This document shows, piece after piece, positions 8,256 to 15,296 of a DNA stretch of 26,623 nucleotides. The stretch covers positions 1 through 26,623 of the forward strand of contig VBHE01000168.1 in NCBI GenBank assembly GCA_005889515.1. The letters are read 5' to 3'. The stretch is from Chloroflexota bacterium (GTDB lineage: Bacteria > Chloroflexota > Dormibacteria > Aeolococcales > Aeolococcaceae). The translations under genes were made by a program, and so were the position numbers. Each line of letters opens with the position of its first letter. Within the stretch, counting starts at the first letter, position 1. Under the pieces are notes generated by a model that searched no databases, had not been told where the DNA came from, and worked only from the letters and a program-made list of their open reading frames with translations.

Positions 8256-9652
8256 GGGACTGCGTCGTCGTCGGAGGGGGGGTCGCCGGGGTCGCCGCGG
8301 CGCTCGCCGCCGCCGACCGGGGCTGGCGGCCGCTCCTCCTCGAGCGCGGGCCGGTGCTCGGCGGGATGGCGCGCTCCCACCCCGACCGGCAGCTCGGCGG
8401 CGAGCTCGACTGCGGGCAGCACGTCGTGCTCGCCTGCTGCACCGAGCATCGCGCCCTGCTCCGCCGCCTCGGCACCGACCACCTCGTCCCGCTGGCGCCG
8501 CGGCTCGACGTGCTCGTCGTCGACGAGCGCGGCCGCCGTGCCCGCCTCGGCGAGAGCCCGCTGGCGGCTCCGCTCCACCTCGGCCCGGCGCTCGTGCGCA
8601 TGCCCTTCCTCGGCCACCGCGACCGGCTCGCCATCGCCGGGGCGGTGCTCCGCCTTCGGACGGTGCGCGACCTCGACCGGCTCGACGGCGTCGACCTCGC
8701 CACCTGGCTCGGAGCCGCCGCCCGCGGCCCGCGGCGGCGCGCCTTCTGGGACCTCGTCACCATCGCCACCTGCAACCTCACCACCGCCGAGGTCAGCGCC
8801 GCGGTGGGGGCGTTCGTGCTCCGCGAGGGCTTCCTCCTCCGCCGCGGCGCCGCCGCGATCGGGGTGCCCCGCGCCGGGCTGAGCCGGCTGCTCGAGCCGG
8901 CCGCGGCCGTGCTCGCCGCCCGCGGAGGGGAGGTCCGGCTCGGCGCCGCCGCCGACCGCGTCCTCGTCGAGGACGGCGCCGTGCGCGGGGTCCGCACCGC
9001 CGCCGGCGAGGTGATCCCCGCCGCCCGCGTGATCGTCGCCGGGCCGCCGGCGCTCCTCGCCCGGGTCGCTCCCGAGGTCGCCGCCGAGCCCGTCCTCGCC
9101 CCCGCGCAGCGGCTCGACGTCACTCCGATCCTCAACCTCGTGCTGCGCTTCGATCGCCCCGTGCTCGACGCGCCCCTCCTCGCGGTGTGGGACAGCCCGC
9201 TGCAGTGGCTCTTCAGTCGCAGCCGCCTCTGCGGAGAGGCGGGCGACGGCGAGACGGTGGTGTGCTCGCTGAGCGCCGCGACCGAGCTCGCGGACCTGCC
9301 CGGTGAGAAGGTGCGCGACCGGCTGCTGCCGCATCTCCAGGCCGCGCAGCCGCGGTCCGGCGCGGCGTCGCTGATCGGCTGGCACGTCACCCGCGAGCGC
9401 GCGGCGACGGCGTCGCTGCGCCCCGGCACCGCGGCGCTGCGACTCGGTCCGGCGACACCGGTGACCGGTCTCGCACTCGCCGGCTCGTGGACGGCGACGG
9501 GGTGGCCGGTGACGATGGAGGGCGCCGCGCGCAGCGGACGCGCCGCCGTCGAGCATCTCGTCGCAACCCAGCGATGGTCCCACGCTCGAACCCGTGGTAT
9601 CGTGTGCCTCCCCACCGGCACCCGCCCGGTGACCACGGAGATCGCCACATGA
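8252..9652 (+). CDS. hpnE: Hydroxysqualene dehydroxylase HpnE (FAD-dependent desaturase-like)
   Basis: A 466-residue flavoprotein of the phytoene desaturase/amine oxidase superfamily, which reduces hydroxysqualene to squalene. The dinucleotide-binding motif VVGGGVAGVAAALAAA lies at the N-terminus, followed by the expected acidic LLLERG. GELDCGQHVVLACC matches the HpnE signature (D-GQH--L--C). The C-terminal FAD motif is LALAGSWTATGWPVTMEGA (family AGDWT-TG-P-T-EGA). GTG 8252 overlaps the hpnD stop. The frame is open far upstream, but that part is the shadow of hpnD. The last roughly 25 residues after AAVEHLVATQ look unlike the family and may be a lineage-specific tail. It is the last gene before the terminator at 9749. 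Confidence 0.9.
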   Translation: MRDCVVVGGGVAGVAAALAAADRGWRPLLLERGPVLGGMARSHPDRQLGGELDCGQHVVLACCTEHRALLRRLGTDHLVPLAPRLDVLVVDERGRRARLGESPLAAPLHLGPALVRMPFLGHRDRLAIAGAVLRLRTVRDLDRLDGVDLATWLGAAARGPRRRAFWDLVTIATCNLTTAEVSAAVGAFVLREGFLLRRGAAAIGVPRAGLSRLLEPAAAVLAARGGEVRLGAAADRVLVEDGAVRGVRTAAGEVIPAARVIVAGPPALLARVAPEVAAEPVLAPAQRLDVTPILNLVLRFDRPVLDAPLLAVWDSPLQWLFSRSRLCGEAGDGETVVCSLSAATELADLPGEKVRDRLLPHLQAAQPRSGAASLIGWHVTRERAATASLRPGTAALRLGPATPVTGLALAGSWTATGWPVTMEGAARSGRAAVEHLVATQRWSHARTRGIVCLPTGTRPVTTEIAT

Positions 9653-9728
9653 GGCTCGGGTTCATGACGCTTCGCCCCAGAGGGGGTGATGCGCGCGCGG
9701 CCGGGGCCGAGCCTTGAGTACGTAGTCA

Positions 9729-9738
9729 GTCAGCTGAC
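9729..9738. repeat. Perfect 10-bp palindrome (GTCAGCTGAC)
   Basis: GTCAGCTGAC lies in the 166-base gap between hpnE and the ABC ATPase, just upstream of the terminator hairpin. A preceding GTCA extends it partly as a direct repeat (GTCAGTCAGCTGAC). It could be a regulator half-site pair or a coincidence. Confidence 0.3.
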
Positions 9739-9748
9739 ACCCGATCTC

Positions 9749-9784
9749 GAGGACCGTGCGGCCCCGCCGCAGCGGTCCTTTTCG
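9749..9784 (+). terminator. Intrinsic terminator after the hopanoid operon
   Basis: AGGACCG pairs with CGGTCCT (outer 7 bp) and TGCGG pairs with CCGCA inside it, around a CCCCG loop with one bulged base. The stem is followed directly by TTTTC. It lies 97 bases after the hpnE stop and 35 bases before the ABC ATPase start, so it should separate the two transcription units. Confidence 0.7.
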
Positions 9785-9818
9785 ATTCCACGAGAACGAC
9801 GAGATACGGGTGACAGAG

Positions 9819-10604
9819 ATGGCGACGTTGACAGAGGTGGCGATTCCGGCATCGCGCAGGACGGTGCCGGCGGTGGAGCTCCGCGGGGTGAGCAAGTGCT
9901 TCCGCACGCGTCCGGGCGGCCCGCCCTGGCGTCGCGGCGCGATGGTGGAGAAGACCGCGCTGCAGGCCCTCGACATGGAGATGGCCGTGGGCGCCATCAC
10001 CGGGATCATCGGTGTGAACGGCAGCGGCAAGTCGACGCTGATCCGCATCCTCGCCACCCTCATGGTGCCCGACACCGGGACGGCGCGGATCTTCGGCCAC
10101 GACGTCGTGCGCGACGCCGGCACGGTGCGCCGGCACATCAACCGCGTCTCCGTCGAGGCGGCGTTCTTCAAGGAGCTGAGCCCCTGGGAGAACCTCCTCT
10201 ACGCGGCGCGTCTCTACGGTGCCGTCGACGACGCTCGTGCGCGCGCGGAGTCGGTGCTCCGGCGGCTCGGTCTTCCCGGCGACGCCATGGACCGTCCGAT
10301 GAAGCAGCTCTCCCGCGGCCAGCAGCAGAAGGTCGCGATCGCCCGCAGCTTCCTCACCAGCCCCTCGCTGCTGCTCATGGACGAGCCCACCACCGGGCTC
10401 GATCCCCACTCCAAGCGCGACGTGCAGCGGCTCATCCTCGCCGAGGCGGAGGCGCTCTGCGATCGCATCGTCATCCTCGAGGGTGGAGCGGTGGCCGCGG
10501 ACGCGCCCCCCGCGGAGCTGTGCGCGGGCGGCGGGAGCCTCGAGGACGTGTTCCTGCGGATGACCGGACACAGCATCGGTGACGACACGGAGGACAGCTC
10601 ATGA
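9819..10604 (+). CDS. ABC-2 type exporter ATPase, lacking the H-loop segment
   Basis: A DrrA/CcmA-type ABC exporter ATPase of 261 residues, which drives an efflux or lipid/polysaccharide-type ABC-2 permease encoded next to it. Walker A is GVNGSGKST, the signature is LSRGQQQKVAIA, and Walker B with D-loop is LLLMDEPTTGLDPHSK. The C-terminal SLEDVFLRMTG is the usual end of this family. Right after the D-loop the sequence runs RDVQRLIL straight into AEAEALCDRIVIL. Relatives have about 18-20 more residues there, including the TTHDM switch histidine (H-loop). So an in-frame block is missing at about 10434-10440. As written, the protein could not hydrolyse ATP normally. The start is ATG 9819 (GTG 9810 is an alternative). 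It overlaps the permease start by ATGA. Confidence 0.85.
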   Translation: MATLTEVAIPASRRTVPAVELRGVSKCFRTRPGGPPWRRGAMVEKTALQALDMEMAVGAITGIIGVNGSGKSTLIRILATLMVPDTGTARIFGHDVVRDAGTVRRHINRVSVEAAFFKELSPWENLLYAARLYGAVDDARARAESVLRRLGLPGDAMDRPMKQLSRGQQQKVAIARSFLTSPSLLLMDEPTTGLDPHSKRDVQRLILAEAEALCDRIVILEGGAVAADAPPAELCAGGGSLEDVFLRMTGHSIGDDTEDSS

Positions 10605-11417
10605 GCACGGCCGCGCTCCGCCACGAGGCCGGCGCGTTCGTCGGGTTCCTGGAGCGGCAGAAGAACATCTACCGGCGCTTCTGGGCGTGGGAGGCGGTCT
10701 GGTTCGTGTACAGCCTGGTCAGCGTGATGAGCATCGGCTATCTCGCCAGCGGGCTCGAGGCGAACGGCGTCGCCGGCTCCACCGGCCTGCGCGCGACCCA
10801 GCTCTACCTGCTCGCCGGCTCGATGCTCTGGAGCTACCTCTCGCTCGTCTTCATGGAGGTCGCCTACATCGTCGCCTGGGAGCGCTGGGAGGGCACCATC
10901 GAGTACACCTTCATGGCACCGGTGCGCCGGGCGACCCACCTGCTCGGCATCTGCGTCTTCGCGGTGCTCCGCGGCGGTGGTGCTCGTCGCGCTGCTCGTC
11001 TTCCACGTCGACCTCTCCCACGCCGACCTGGTGGCGGCGGCGGCGGTGCTCGCCGCGGCGACGGTGCCGCTGATCGGGATGGGCATCCTCATCGCCATCC
11101 TCCCGCTGCTCGCACCCGAGAAGGGCGAGCAGATGAGCACCGCGCTGCAGGGGCTGTTCCTGCTCGTCTCCGGCGTGTACTACCCGGTGACGGTGCTGCC
11201 GCTGCCGCTCCAGGCGATGGGAGCGGTGTCGCCGCTCACCTACACGCTCTCGGCGATCCGCGACGCGCTGCTCCACCGCGCCCACCTCGGCGCGGTGCTC
11301 CCGGCGATCGGCCTGCTCGTGCTCATGGGCGCGCTGCTCATCCCGGTCGCGCTCTGGCTCTTCGGGCTCGCCGAGCGGCGGGCGAAGCGGCTGGGTACTC
11401 TGAAGCGGAGTGGATAG
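10601..11417 (+). CDS. ABC-2 type transporter permease (frame broken at about 10968-10975)
   Basis: The membrane partner of the preceding ATPase, together an ABC-2 exporter of unknown substrate. The first frame gives a cytoplasmic N-terminus and two to three membrane segments (VWFVYSLVSVMSIGYLAS; YLLAGSMLWSYLSLVFMEVAY). It then has the ERWEGTIEYTFMAPVRR coupling region typical of the family, ending in LLGICVFAVL. The second frame resumes with AVVLVALLVFHVDLSHADL and carries the rest, including the LLVSGVYYPVTVLP loop and a last helix before LAERRAKRL. Relatives have roughly YGLxR between the two parts, so a short block is missing along with the frame. The total is about 272 codons, close to normal. 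The stop lies 6 bases from the convergent hpnG stop. Confidence 0.8.
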
Positions 11418-11423
11418 CGCTCG

Positions 11424-12095
11424 TCAGACGCCGCCGAGCAGGCGCGCCGCCGCCACCGCCGCGGCGGCCGCCCGGCTCTCGGCGAGACCCGCCGCGCGGG
11501 CGAGCCGGGGGAGCGACGGCCAGGCGGCGGGGTGGGCGAGGAGCCCGAGCAACCGTCCGGCGGAGGGCGCGTCGGCGCCCGGGAGGACCAGGGACGCGGC
11601 GGCGCCCAGCGGCCGGGCCGCGGTGTCGAGAACGGCGCGAACCACCAGCAGGGGCACCGCGGTCCGGCCGCAGATCGCGGCCCAGGCCGCGGCCTCCGTC
11701 TCCACGGCGACGGCGCCCACGGCGAGCAGTCGGGCGCGGGCGGGGGCGCTGTCGACCACCGCGTCGACGCTGGCGACGATGCCCGGCACCGCGGGGGTGA
11801 CCGCCCCCAGCGCCGCCTCGCGCGCGGCGGCGGTCACCGCCGGCGCCGTCAGCGGGGCGCCCTCGAGGTCGCACAGGGAGGTGGCGACCACGACCGTGCC
11901 GGTCGCCAGCGCCGGGTCGCAGCCCCCCGCGACCCCCGCGACCACCACGGCATCGACCCGCCTGGAGAGCTCGGTCGCGGCGGAGCGGGCGGCCGCCGCC
12001 TGGCCCATCCCGGTGGTCACCACCCGCACCCCGGGCGCGCGGTCCAGCAGGCGCCGGACCGCGGCCGCCTCGCGCCGGAGCGCGCAGGCGATCAG
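11424..12095 (-). CDS. hpnG: Hopanoid-associated nucleoside phosphorylase HpnG
   Basis: A nucleoside phosphorylase-fold protein of the MTA/SAH nucleosidase superfamily. It has TGMGQAAAARSAA (family T-G-G---A), VAGVAGGCDP, VASVDAVVDS and AVETEAAAWA (purine phosphorylase M/V-E-E-A region). HpnG releases adenine from adenosylhopane to give ribosylhopane-type products, directly after HpnH. The short, Ala-rich form and the nearby hpn operon favour HpnG over a true MTA/SAH nucleosidase; this assignment partly rests on context. The frame is meaningful (LIACALRREAAAVRRLL) back to CTG 12095, which overlaps the stop of the response regulator gene (CTGA). GTG 12029 is the alternative start but would remove the first strand. 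It is on the opposite strand from the main hopanoid operon. Confidence 0.72.
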   Translation of the reverse strand: MIACALRREAAAVRRLLDRAPGVRVVTTGMGQAAAARSAATELSRRVDAVVVAGVAGGCDPALATGTVVVATSLCDLEGAPLTAPAVTAAAREAALGAVTPAVPGIVASVDAVVDSAPARARLLAVGAVAVETEAAAWAAICGRTAVPLLVVRAVLDTAARPLGAAASLVLPGADAPSAGRLLGLLAHPAAWPSLPRLARAAGLAESRAAAAAVAAARLLGGV

Positions 12096-12811
12096 GACCG
12101 TGGAAGCATCGCCGTCTGTCCCGGGGCTCCTCCGTCCGCCGGCGCCGCGCCGGCGTCGAGGAGCAGCCGGTACCCCTGCCCGGGGAGGGTGGCGATGCGG
12201 ACGGTCGCGCCCGCCTCGTGGAGCTTGCGCCGCAGCCGGTAGACGCTGCTGACCACCGCCGCATCGGTCGCCTCGGCCACCCCGCCCCAGGCGCCGTCGA
12301 TGATCTGGGCGCGGCTGATCACCTGGCCGGTGTGGGTGGCGAGGAACTCGAGCAGGTCGGCCTCACGCCCGGTGAGGGAGAGCCGTCCGCGGTCGCTGTG
12401 CAGCCGCCGGCGGGTGGGCTCGAAGACCACCTGGCCGAGCACCATGCGGCTGCGCGCCATCGGCGTCACCGACACCGCCCGGCGGAGCGCCGCCTGGGCG
12501 GTGGTGCGCAGGAGGCCGGGGGCGAAGGGCTTGGGCAGGTGGTAGTCGGCCCCCGCCTCCAGGTAGCGCTCGGTGGGGCCACCGCCGAGCACGACGAGGG
12601 GGAGGTCGGTCCGCCGCCGCACCATGGCGATCCCGTCGGCGCCGCCGAGCGCGTCCGCGTCGGCGATCACGAGATGGAGCCCCGGGTCGGAGAGCGCCTC
12701 GAGCAGCCGGTCGGAATCGTCCACGCAGAGCGGCTGCAGGCCCAGACGCCGGCAGATCAGCGCCACCACCTCGCGGTAGTCGGGCTCCTGGTCGAGGACG
12801 ACGGCGGCCAT
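12092..12811 (-). CDS. OmpR/PhoB-family response regulator
   Basis: A 239-residue two-domain regulator. The N-terminal receiver domain has an acidic VVLDQEPDYREV, the putative phosphoacceptor Asp in HLVIADADALGGADG, and the conserved lysine in YHLPKPFAP. After a linker the C-terminal winged helix shows SLTGREADLLEFLATH, ISRAQIIDGAWG, SSVYRLRRKLHEAG and RIATLPGQGYRL, all typical of OmpR/PhoB DNA-binding domains. No histidine kinase is adjacent; the PAS kinase at 21425 is 9 kb away. ATG 12811 is preceded by GGGGAG with a good spacing. It is the first gene of an overlapping pair with hpnG, and divergent from the MarR gene. It could control hopanoid side-chain synthesis, which is an inference from operon structure. 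Confidence 0.85.
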   Translation of the reverse strand: MAAVVLDQEPDYREVVALICRRLGLQPLCVDDSDRLLEALSDPGLHLVIADADALGGADGIAMVRRRTDLPLVVLGGGPTERYLEAGADYHLPKPFAPGLLRTTAQAALRRAVSVTPMARSRMVLGQVVFEPTRRRLHSDRGRLSLTGREADLLEFLATHTGQVISRAQIIDGAWGGVAEATDAAVVSSVYRLRRKLHEAGATVRIATLPGQGYRLLLDAGAAPADGGAPGQTAMLPRS

Positions 12812-12860
12812 ACGCGGTCTCCCCTGATGCTGAGGCGAGGACGCTCCCGGGCCCTGCGCC

Positions 12861-12866
12861 TACAAT
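12861..12866 (+). promoter_or_regulatory. Putative -10 element (TACAAT) for the MarR gene
   Basis: TACAAT is a near-consensus -10 hexamer in a very GC-rich gap between the divergent response regulator and MarR genes. A GGGAGGG tract (12869-12875) follows at once. No clear -35 box was found. Confidence 0.4.
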
Positions 12867-12884
12867 CCGGGAGGGACACCGAGT

Positions 12885-13376
12885 TTGTCAACTCGACCGA
12901 AGGATCCAGTGCAAGGACGGACGGAGCCGGTCTCCGCTCCGGCGCGCGAGCGCATCCGCCGTCGCGCCCGGATGCGGATGCTCTTCCGGCACGGAGTTGC
13001 GCTCGTCGACCAGCTCGCCATCGACGAGGGGCTGAGCCCCGCTCAGTACCACGTGCTCCTCGCCCTCGCCGCCCGCGAGGAGGACGGGGGCCTGCCCGAG
13101 TCCGAGCTGGTCCGCCACCTCGACGCCAGCCGCGCCCATGTCTCCACCCTGGTCCGCTCCCTCCAGGCGGCGGGCCTCACCCTCGACTGGCGCGACTCGG
13201 GCGACCGCCGTCAGGTGCGGCTCGCCGTGACCGACGCGGGCTGGGCGCTGCTCGAGCGGCTCGGCGAGCGCCAGGAGCAGGTGCTGCGCGACTTCGTCGC
13301 CGGGCTCGATCGCACCGAGATCATGGAGATCATCGCGGACATCTCGGCCCGCTACCTGGGCCTGGGCGGTCAGTAG
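12885..13376 (+). CDS. MarR-family transcriptional regulator
   Basis: A 163-residue (or 155-residue) MarR-type winged helix-turn-helix regulator. It shows LSPAQYHVLLALA, LVRHLDASRAHVSTLVRSLQAAGLTLDWRDSGDRRQVRLAVTDAG, i.e. the recognition helix followed by the DxRxxxLxLTxxG-type wing, and a C-terminal dimerisation helix. MarR proteins usually answer to small aromatic ligands or oxidants. The neighbouring secreted copper protein and peroxiredoxin would fit an oxidative-stress role, which is only an inference. Two starts are possible: TTG 12885 after GGGAGGG, and GTG 12909 after GAAGGA. The 3' end overlaps the convergent cupredoxin gene by 7 bases. Confidence 0.85.
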   Translation: MSTRPKDPVQGRTEPVSAPARERIRRRARMRMLFRHGVALVDQLAIDEGLSPAQYHVLLALAAREEDGGLPESELVRHLDASRAHVSTLVRSLQAAGLTLDWRDSGDRRQVRLAVTDAGWALLERLGERQEQVLRDFVAGLDRTEIMEIIADISARYLGLGGQ

Positions 13377-13963
13377 CGCCAGACGCCGGCGGCGGCGCCA
13401 CCGGCGTGGGGCTGCCCGGCGCCGACCCCCGGGAGGGGCACGGGGAGGTGGGGGAACGGCGGGAGCTGGGGAAGGGGCACACCCAACGGCCGCGCGGGAG
13501 TCGGGGTCGACTTCGGACCGCTGTCGTAGACGGTCACCGACCCGTGCATCACCCGGTAGCCGTGGTGGGTGCAGTAGTAGAGGTAGCGGCCAGGGCGGGT
13601 GAAGGTGAAGAAGTACGTCGCTCCGTTGGCCACCGGCCCGCTGTCGCTCAGGGTGTCGGAGCCGTCGCCCGGGCCGCTTCCGTCGCACGCCGCCGGGGTG
13701 CAGCGGGTGATGGTGTGGGTGGTCGCGGTGTTGTTGAACCAGGTCACGGTGGCGTCGCTGGTGATCGACACGTCCCCGGGCGAGTAGCAGAACCCGGCGC
13801 TGCAGTCGGGCGGCGCCTCCTGGATGACCACCCGGGTCCCGCGCGGCGCCTCCACCTTCGCCCCCGTCGCCAGCGGCTGGCGCATCGCGCCGGCCGCCAG
13901 ACCGGCGAGCAGCACCGCACCGCCGCCGGCGGCGGCGATCCGGCGAAGGCGATGCCCGTGCAT
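13370..13963 (-). CDS. Secreted plastocyanin-like blue copper protein
   Basis: A 197-residue exported cupredoxin. A basic N-terminus and hydrophobic stretch (IAAAGGGAVLLAGLAAGA) form a signal peptide or anchor. The type 1 copper site is visible as the first His in TATTHTITRC, then the C-x2-H-x4-M block in YYCTHHGYRVM (Cys, His at +3, Met at +8, exactly the plastocyanin spacing). YLYYCTHHGYRVMHGSVTVYD is the last strand of the fold. Two further cysteine pairs (DCSAGFC, RCTPAAC) could form disulfides. The tail is rich in Pro and Gly, ending VWRY. It is probably a periplasmic or surface electron carrier; no partner oxidase or dehydrogenase is adjacent. The ATG has a clear GGGAGGT ribosome-binding site. 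Confidence 0.83.
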   Translation of the reverse strand: MHGHRLRRIAAAGGGAVLLAGLAAGAMRQPLATGAKVEAPRGTRVVIQEAPPDCSAGFCYSPGDVSITSDATVTWFNNTATTHTITRCTPAACDGSGPGDGSDTLSDSGPVANGATYFFTFTRPGRYLYYCTHHGYRVMHGSVTVYDSGPKSTPTPARPLGVPLPQLPPFPHLPVPLPGVGAGQPHAGGAAAGVWRY

Positions 13964-14106
13964 CCCGACCTCCCACCCTGGCCGCGGCGCCTCCGCCGTC
14001 AGCCGAGTCCGGACTGTGTCCTGGAGTATGTACCGCGCGCGGAGGGCAGTGGTCGACCGAGCTTGCGGGGGTCTCCGGTGAACCCCGGCTCACGGTGGCC
14101 GGGGGC

Positions 14107-14112
14107 TATGCT
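14107..14112 (+). promoter_or_regulatory. Putative -10 element (TATGCT) for the peroxiredoxin gene
   Basis: TATGCT is followed by 8 bases and then GTG 14121. No Shine-Dalgarno sequence is seen, so a leaderless or near-leaderless transcript is suggested. The layout matches the one before the PLP enzyme at 1523. Confidence 0.45.
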
Positions 14113-14120
14113 TCGGCGCC

Positions 14121-14687
14121 GTGACCTCCTTCGAGCAGCTCCCCACGGGCCTCCCCGTGCCCGTCGACGACGGCGCCGCCGCCCATCTCCGCGGCCGCAC
14201 CCTCCCGGGGCTCCGCCTGCCGGCCACGACCGGGGGCGAGGTCGACCTCGGCGCGCTGCGCGGCCGCACCGTGCTCTACATCTACCCCCGGACGGGGGTG
14301 CCGGGCGAGCCCCTGCCGACCGGCTGGGACTCCATCCCCGGCGCTCGAGGCTGCACCCCCGAGACCTGCGCCTTCCGCGACCACCACGCCGAGCTGCGCG
14401 CCGCCGGCGCCGCCGTCCTCGGGCTCTCCGCGCAACCGCCCGCCGAGCAGGCGGAGGCGGCGGGGCGTCTCGGGCTCCCCTTCCCGCTGCTCTCCGATCC
14501 CGAGCTGCGCCTCGCCGCGGAGCTCGGCCTGCCCACCTTCGGCGTCGACGCGATGGTGCTCTACCGCCGTCTGACTCTCGTCGTCGACGACGGCGTGATC
14601 GACCACGTCTTCTACCCGGTCTTCCCCCCGGACGGGCACGCCGTCGAGGTGCTCGAGTGGCTCCGCAGCCATCCGGTCGCCGGCTGA
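14121..14687 (+). CDS. Peroxiredoxin, BCP/PrxQ-like
   Basis: A 188-residue thioredoxin-fold peroxidase, which reduces hydrogen peroxide or organic peroxides in the cytoplasm. The active-site block GARGCTPETCAFRD holds the peroxidatic Cys78 and, five residues later, the resolving Cys83, the BCP/PrxQ arrangement. The preceding LYIYPRTGVPGEPLP shows the usual YP-(T)-P region with an insertion between the strand and the active site. That insertion is typical of a subfamily of actinobacterial-type redoxins. PFPLLSDPELRLAAELGLPTF is the conserved SDP---A--- segment. No export signal is seen. The start is GTG 14121. It is divergent from the cupredoxin gene, with about 157 bases between them, which should hold both promoters. 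Confidence 0.85.
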   Translation: MTSFEQLPTGLPVPVDDGAAAHLRGRTLPGLRLPATTGGEVDLGALRGRTVLYIYPRTGVPGEPLPTGWDSIPGARGCTPETCAFRDHHAELRAAGAAVLGLSAQPPAEQAEAAGRLGLPFPLLSDPELRLAAELGLPTFGVDAMVLYRRLTLVVDDGVIDHVFYPVFPPDGHAVEVLEWLRSHPVAG

Positions 14688-14796
14688 TCGCATTCAATCA
14701 CGGCAAACGCGCGTCTCTGCTCCGATCAGCGCAGGTTTTTCCCGCGCCCGCGCGTCACATCCGCGGATCGTCGGACCACTGGAGAACAAGCGGTGT

Positions 14797-14821
14797 CGCG
14801 ATCGCGCCGCCATCCTGGCGG
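14797..14821. repeat. Adjacent palindromes ahead of the zinc-ribbon ORF
   Basis: The 171-base gap after the peroxiredoxin gene holds a perfect 10-bp palindrome CGCGATCGCG (14797-14806). It abuts a perfect 6-bp hairpin CCGCCA-TCC-TGGCGG (14807-14821). There is no T-run after the hairpin, so it is a poor terminator; a leader structure or protein site is possible. Confidence 0.35.
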
Positions 14822-14858
14822 CCCTTGGACCATCAGCGGCGGCCACGAGGGGGACACC

Positions 14859-15029
14859 GTGCACGTCATCGTCACCTGCGAGTGCTGTGGCCGTCGCCAC
14901 TCGCTCGCCCGGCCGGTGGACCGCCCGCAGGTGCTGCACCTCATCTGCCACGGCTGCGAACGCTGCCTGCGCGTCGAGGTGAGCGCTCGGGACATGCGTC
15001 GGGACGTGCCGCTCGGCGCCGCCCGCTGA
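14859..15029 (+). CDS. Small zinc-ribbon-like protein
   Basis: A 56-residue ORF starting at GTG 14859 after GAGGGGGA. It holds VTCECCGRRHSL and, about 17 residues later, ICHGCERCLRVEV, i.e. two clusters of cysteines spaced like a treble-clef or zinc-ribbon fold. The frame is also open back to a GTG at 14793, but those upstream residues look like non-coding shadow and the ribosome-binding site favours 14859. The function is unknown. It is convergent with another small Cys-rich ORF on the minus strand, 15 bases away. Confidence 0.5.
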   Translation: MHVIVTCECCGRRHSLARPVDRPQVLHLICHGCERCLRVEVSARDMRRDVPLGAAR

Positions 15030-15044
15030 GCGAGGGGCCCCGGG

Positions 15045-15296
15045 TCAGCGATCGCCGTTGTCGCCGCGCTCGGTGCTCTCGCAGGGGGTGATCGGAGAGT
15101 GCCACCACTGCCCGGAGTCCCGGTGCACGCTCACCTCCCGGCCGCAGACGCGACAGCGGGCGCAGAACTGGTAGCCGTCGCTGTTGCAGAGCCGCCGGAA
15201 CCCCGCGAGCTCGTGCCCCAGCCTGCGCGCCTCCAACGCGGCGGCGTCGATCGCGGCGATGGAGGCCTCCGAGCCGGAGGTGCCGGCGGTGGTCAT
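15045..15296 (-). CDS. Small Cys-rich protein linked to the hydrogenase small subunit
   Basis: An 83-residue ORF with an Ala-rich helical N-terminus (SIAAIDAAALEARRLGHELAG) and a C-terminal metal-binding-like block, LCNSDGYQFCARCRVCGREVSVH, then WWHSPITPC. The ATG at 15296 overlaps the stop of the hydrogenase small-subunit frame (ATGA), so the two are translationally coupled. This also confirms the frame of the hydrogenase C-terminus. I do not recognise the family. The coupling suggests a maturation or electron-transfer role, but this is an inference. Confidence 0.6.
   Translation of the reverse strand: MTTAGTSGSEASIAAIDAAALEARRLGHELAGFRRLCNSDGYQFCARCRVCGREVSVHRDSGQWWHSPITPCESTERGDNGDR

Noticed and set aside
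11424..12095. MTA/SAH nucleosidase
   Set aside because: The short Ala-rich sequence and hopanoid context favour HpnG. The call is kept at moderate confidence because the fold is shared.
12218..15091. A 957-codon open frame on the plus strand
   Set aside because: It runs across several real genes on both strands and has no conserved motif of its own.
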